Source: CADEEN01 sp963751775 (GTDB lineage: Bacteria; Pseudomonadota; Gammaproteobacteria; Burkholderiales; Burkholderiaceae_C). From it: a DNA stretch of 64,000 nucleotides. Location of the stretch: positions 62,001 through 126,000 of the forward strand of contig CAVVVW010000015.1 of assembly GCA_963751775.1 (NCBI GenBank), written 5' to 3'. Position numbers and translations under genes: made by a program. Below the pieces are notes generated by a model, which worked only from the letters and a program-made list of their open reading frames with translations, was not told where the DNA came from and did not search any database. Position 1 is the stretch's first letter. Each line of letters starts with the position of its first letter. Positions 61,061-64,000 of the stretch are shown piece by piece.

Positions 61061-61497
61061 ATGAAACTCGTTTGCCCGCAATGCGGCACCGCCAACCGCG
61101 TTGCCCGACGAGCGCCTGCACCACCACCCGGTGTGCGGCCGTTGCAGCACCGAGCTGATGCAGCCGCACCCGGTGCCGCTCACCGACGCCAACTTCGCCG
61201 GCCTTCGTCGCCGGCACCGAACTGCCGGTGCTGGTCGACTTCTGGGCCGACTGGTGCGGCCCGTGCAAGGTGATGGCGCCGCAGTTCGAACGCGCCGCAG
61301 CGCAACTGCCCGACGTTCGATTCGTGAAGGTCGATTCCGACGCCAACCCGCAGGCCAGCGTCAGCCACCGCATCCGCAGCATCCCGACCGTGATCCTGTT
61401 TCGCGGCGGCCAGGAACTGGCGCGCCAATCCGGCGCGATGGCGGCGGCCGACCTGGTGCGCTGGGTGCAGGCGCAGCTGAGCGCGGCGACGACCTGA
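61061..61497 (+). CDS. trxC: Thioredoxin 2 (TrxC; frameshifted)
   Basis: Cytoplasmic Zn-binding thioredoxin of about 145 residues. The N-terminal zinc ribbon has CPQC (residues 5-8) and CGRC. The thioredoxin fold shows VLVDFWADWCGPCKVMAPQFE with active-site W-C-G-P-C, then FVKVDSDANPQASVSHRIRSIPTVILFRGGQE with the cis-Pro. Extra bases break the frame near 61103 and 61200. TrxC in E. coli is OxyR-induced; here it ends the arsR-divergent efflux/DUF2892 unit, which hints at a redox or sulfur theme (inference). Confidence 0.93.
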
Positions 61498-61548
61498 GGC
61501 GGCCGGCGCCGCGGTGCGGTGCCCAGACGCCGCGCGCCGCGCGGTGGA

Positions 61549-62296
61549 CTACGCCGTCGCCCGCCGCGCCAGGCGGCGCTCGACCAGCGCACGCATCATG
61601 CCGAGCGAAACCCGGTGCGCGTGCAGCAGCGACAGCGCGCCGGACTTGTGCAGCTCGACCACCGCGGCATCGGGCAGCGTGGCGAGCCGTTCTTCGTCCA
61701 GGGCCATGAAGCCATCGACCGACATCGTCTGACCGTCGGGCAGGGTGGCATCGAAGCGCATGGCACGCAGCAGTTCCAGCTCGATCAGGCGGCGGCCGAA
61801 CAGGCGCGTGCGTTGCGCCTCGCGCTCGATCTCTTCGACGAACTGGCGCCTCAGCGTTGAGCAGCGCGGTCGGCTCGCCGGCATCGTCGAACAGGCGCTC
61901 GCCGACATCTGCCGACAGGGCCGACGACTTCGCATCGATGCAGATCGTGTAGCTCTGCGCGTCGACCGGCGCCAGACCCAGCGGGTAGCCGCGCAGCAAC
62001 GCCGGCGTGTAGCGCGCAGCCCACTTGCCGTCGGCGCCGAGCATCAGGTTCTCGCCCTTCTCCAGCCCCAGCACGGCCATCGGCGCCACTTCGCGGTGGC
62101 CGTCGGGGCCGCTGCCGGCGTCGACGAAGACGATCGGATACTCGCGGCAGACGTCGCTGAACTCGACGGCGGTGATGAACAGCGCGTTCATCCCCGCGGT
62201 GCGGTCGTAGCAGACGGCGTCGGCCTTCAGGCGCAGCCCGCGGTGCTGCACGCGGTCGAGCGCCTGCGGTTGCTCGAACAGGGTCGTGTCGATCAT
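61549..62296 (-). CDS. SapC-family protein (one frameshift)
   Basis: About 248 residues of the SapC family, named after a Campylobacter fetus S-layer protein region of unclear function. MIDTTLFEQPQALDRVQHRGLRL is followed by MNALFITAVEFSDVCREYPIVFVDAG, APMAVLGLEKGENLMLGADGKWAARYTPALLRGYPLGLAPVD and C-terminal DGFMALDEERLATLPDAAVVELHKSGALSLLHAHRVSLGMMRALVERR, all typical. One base is extra near 61855. The ATG overlaps the stop of the CorC-type gene (ATGA), so they are coupled. Confidence 0.87.
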
Positions 62297-63600
62297 GTCG
62301 GTTCGTCTCCGGTGTCGGGTATCGGTGCCACCAGCACCTTGTCGATGCGCTTGCCGTCCATGTCGACGACTTCGAAGCGCCAGCCATTCCACTCCACGTG
62401 GTCGGTGACGCGCGGCAGGCGGCCGAGCAAGAGCATGATCATGCCGGCCAGGGTGTTGTAGCGGCCGCGGTCTTCTTCGGGCAGCTCCTTCAGCGTCCAG
62501 CCGGTCCTTCAGTTCGGGCACCGGGATCAGGCCGTCGAACAGCCAGCTGCCGTCGTCGCGCCGCGCGGCCCAGGCATGGTTGTCGGCCGGCGCGGAAAAC
62601 TCGCCGGTGATGGCTTCGAGCACATCGCGCACGGTGATCACGCCCTGCACTTCACCGTACTCGTCGACCACGAACACCAGCTCGGCGCTGGAGACGCGGA
62701 AGTGCTCGAGCAGCTCCATGCCCGACAGCGTCTCGGGCACGAACACCGGGTCGGTCAGCACGTCGGCCAGGTTGGGCGTCTCGCCGCGCGACACCGCCGG
62801 CAGCAGGCTTTGCGCCGAGACCACGCCCAGCACTTCGGTCAGGCCGCCGCGACAGACCGGGTAGCGCGTGTGCTGGTTGGCGGCCATCAGCGCCAGCGAT
62901 TCGGCCAGCGGTGCGTTGACGTCGAGCCAGGTGATCTCGGTGCGCGGCATCATCATCGAGCCGATCTGGCGGTCGTCGAGGCGAAACACGTTGCGCACCA
63001 TCTGGTGCTCCTGCTCCTCGATCACGCCGGCGTCCAGGCCCTCCTCGAGGCTGGCGGCAATTTCCTCTTCGGTGACGCTGCGGTTGGGCCCGCCGCGAAT
63101 GCCGAACAGGCGCAACACGGCCACCGTGCACACCGACAGCAGCGCCACCAGCGGCCGCGTGGCCGGTGGACAGCCACTGCATCGGCGTGGCCACCAGGCG
63201 GGCCACCGTCTCGGGGTAGATCTGGCCCAGGCGCTTGGGCACCAGCTCGCCGAAGATGATCGTCAGCACGGTGATGATCATCACCACCAGGCCGGTGGCA
63301 CTCAGGCCCGCGACGTGCGGCGGCACCTTGAAACGCCGTCTGCAGCCAGGCCGCCAGCGGCTCGGCGAACGCCGCCTCGCCGACGATGCCGTTGAGGATG
63401 CCGATCGACGTGATGCCGATCTGCACCGTCGACAGGAACTTGGTCGGGTTGTCGTGCAGCGCCATCGCCGCCTCCACCCCCGGTTCGCCGGCTTCGAGCA
63501 TGACCTGCAGGCGCGCCTTGCGGCTGGCCGTGAGCGCCATCTCCGACATGGCGAACAGCCCGTTGAGCAGGATCAGGAATACGAGCAGCGCGACGTCCAT
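62293..63600 (-). CDS. HlyC/CorC-type CNNM/CBS membrane protein (frameshifted)
   Basis: About 433 residues. An N-terminal CNNM membrane domain MDVALLVFLILLNGLFAMSEMALTASRKARLQVMLEAGEPGVEAAMALHDNPTKFLSTVQIGITSIGILNGIVGEAAFAEPL is diagnostic. A CBS pair follows (MMMPRTEITWLDVNAPL; VFVVDEYGEVQGVITVRDVLEAITGE) and a C-terminal CorC_HlyC domain. Such proteins are linked with Mg2+/Co2+ efflux in some bacteria. Frame changes lie near 63330, 63163 and 62505. ATG 63600 starts the membrane domain. Divergent from apaH with 66 bases between. Confidence 0.89.
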
Positions 63601-63666
63601 GCAGACAGAGCGCGCGCGGCGTGCCCCGTGATACCGACAGGGGAGGCAGCGTAGCAGAATCGCCCC

Positions 63667-64000
63667 ATGCACTATCTCATCGGCGACCTGCAGGGCTGCT
63701 GCGATGCGTTCGAGCGCCTACTGGCACAGATTGGATTCTCGCCGTCGCGAGACAGCCTGACCGTGCTCGGCGACCTCGTCAACCGGGGCCCGCAATCGTT
63801 GGCGGTGCTGCGGCGCGTGCGCGGCCTGGGCAACGCCGCCGACGCCCTGCTCGGCAATCACGACCTGCACCTGCTGGCCGTGGCGCACGGCGTGCGGCCC
63901 GAGCACGCCAGCGACACGCTTGCGCGAGATCCTCGACGCGCCCGACCGCGACGCCTGGCTCGACTGGCTGCGCCAGCGGCCGCTGGCGCTCGAGCGCGAA
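63667..64000 (+). CDS. apaH: Diadenosine tetraphosphatase ApaH (start only)
   Basis: Symmetrical Ap4A hydrolase, a calcineurin-like phosphoesterase. From ATG 63667: MHYLIGDLQGCCDAFERLLAQIGF with the metal motif GDLQGC, then LTVLGDLVNRGPQSLAVL and ALLGNHDLHLLAVAHG. These are the GD-x-x-GC, GDLVNRGP and GNHD-x-H motifs of the family. The window ends before the C-terminal metal ligands. An extra T near 63921 shifts the frame between ASDTL and REILDAPDRDAWLDWLRQRPL. Confidence 0.9.
   Translation, partial: MHYLIGDLQGCCDAFERLLAQIGFSPSRDSLTVLGDLVNRGPQSLAVLRRVRGLGNAADALLGNHDLHLLAVAHGVRPEHASDTLARDPRRARPRRLARLAAPAAAGARAR

Overview
The window is very GC-rich DNA with dense, short-spaced genes. Gene content and layout point to a betaproteobacterium of the order Burkholderiales (Rubrivivax/Leptothrix/Methylibium-like). 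This placement rests on protein resemblance and base composition only, because no rRNA or single-copy phylogenetic marker is present. I count about 59 protein genes and no RNA genes, CRISPR arrays, insertion sequences or phage genes. About 36 of the 59 are broken by one or more single-base frameshifts, although family motifs continue on the other side of each break. Most shifts are +1 insertions, so I annotate each locus end to end as one gene and read the breaks as sequencing or assembly error unless stated otherwise.

Layout. 0-10.3 kb is an ion and cell-envelope block: acetyltransferase end, polyphosphate kinase 2, two SulP anion transporters, a DUF2092 protein with an NVN-repeat protein, an unrecognised membrane protein, a Ca2+/H+ antiporter, a Gly/Tyr-rich secreted protein and a glycine-zipper lipoprotein. 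10.3-17.7 kb is exported chemistry: an arylsulfatase, a Tat-type 5'-nucleotidase, an octaheme c-type cytochrome with TPRs, and a Na+/H+ antiporter. 17.7-21.0 kb is a three-gene envelope export operon (DUF3302, HlyD adaptor, NodT outer-membrane factor). 22.3-28.0 kb is a sugar ABC importer operon ending in an SMP-30 lactonase. 28.2-38.1 kb is purine catabolism: xdhAB, a divergent LysR regulator, guanine deaminase and a nucleoside/purine-type ABC importer lacking a local binding protein. 38.1-43.2 kb has a methyltransferase, a UvrD-like helicase with a candidate LexA box, a formate/nitrite transporter and an alpha-methylacyl-CoA racemase. 43.2-49.6 kb is a run of minus-strand small enzymes and cupins. 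49.8-54.7 kb is housekeeping: lolD, lolC/E, a conserved gene and recJ. 54.8-61.5 kb holds a PQQ-type sugar dehydrogenase, then an ArsR regulator divergent from an RND efflux pair, a DUF2892 protein and thioredoxin 2. 61.5-64 kb has SapC, a CorC/HlyC-type membrane protein and the start of apaH.

How it fits together. Translationally coupled operons (4-17 bp overlaps) are common: sugar ABC genes, xdhAB, lysR-guaD, nucleoside ABC genes, DUF3302-hlyD-nodT, lolC-lolD, RND-DUF2892 and corC-sapC. The best regulatory signals are the LexA-like box before the helicase, the sigma70-type promoter with an internal palindrome between arsR and the efflux genes, a 14-bp palindrome before DUF3302, and repeated ATACG elements between xdhA and lysR. 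No stretch over 300 bases lacks a gene.
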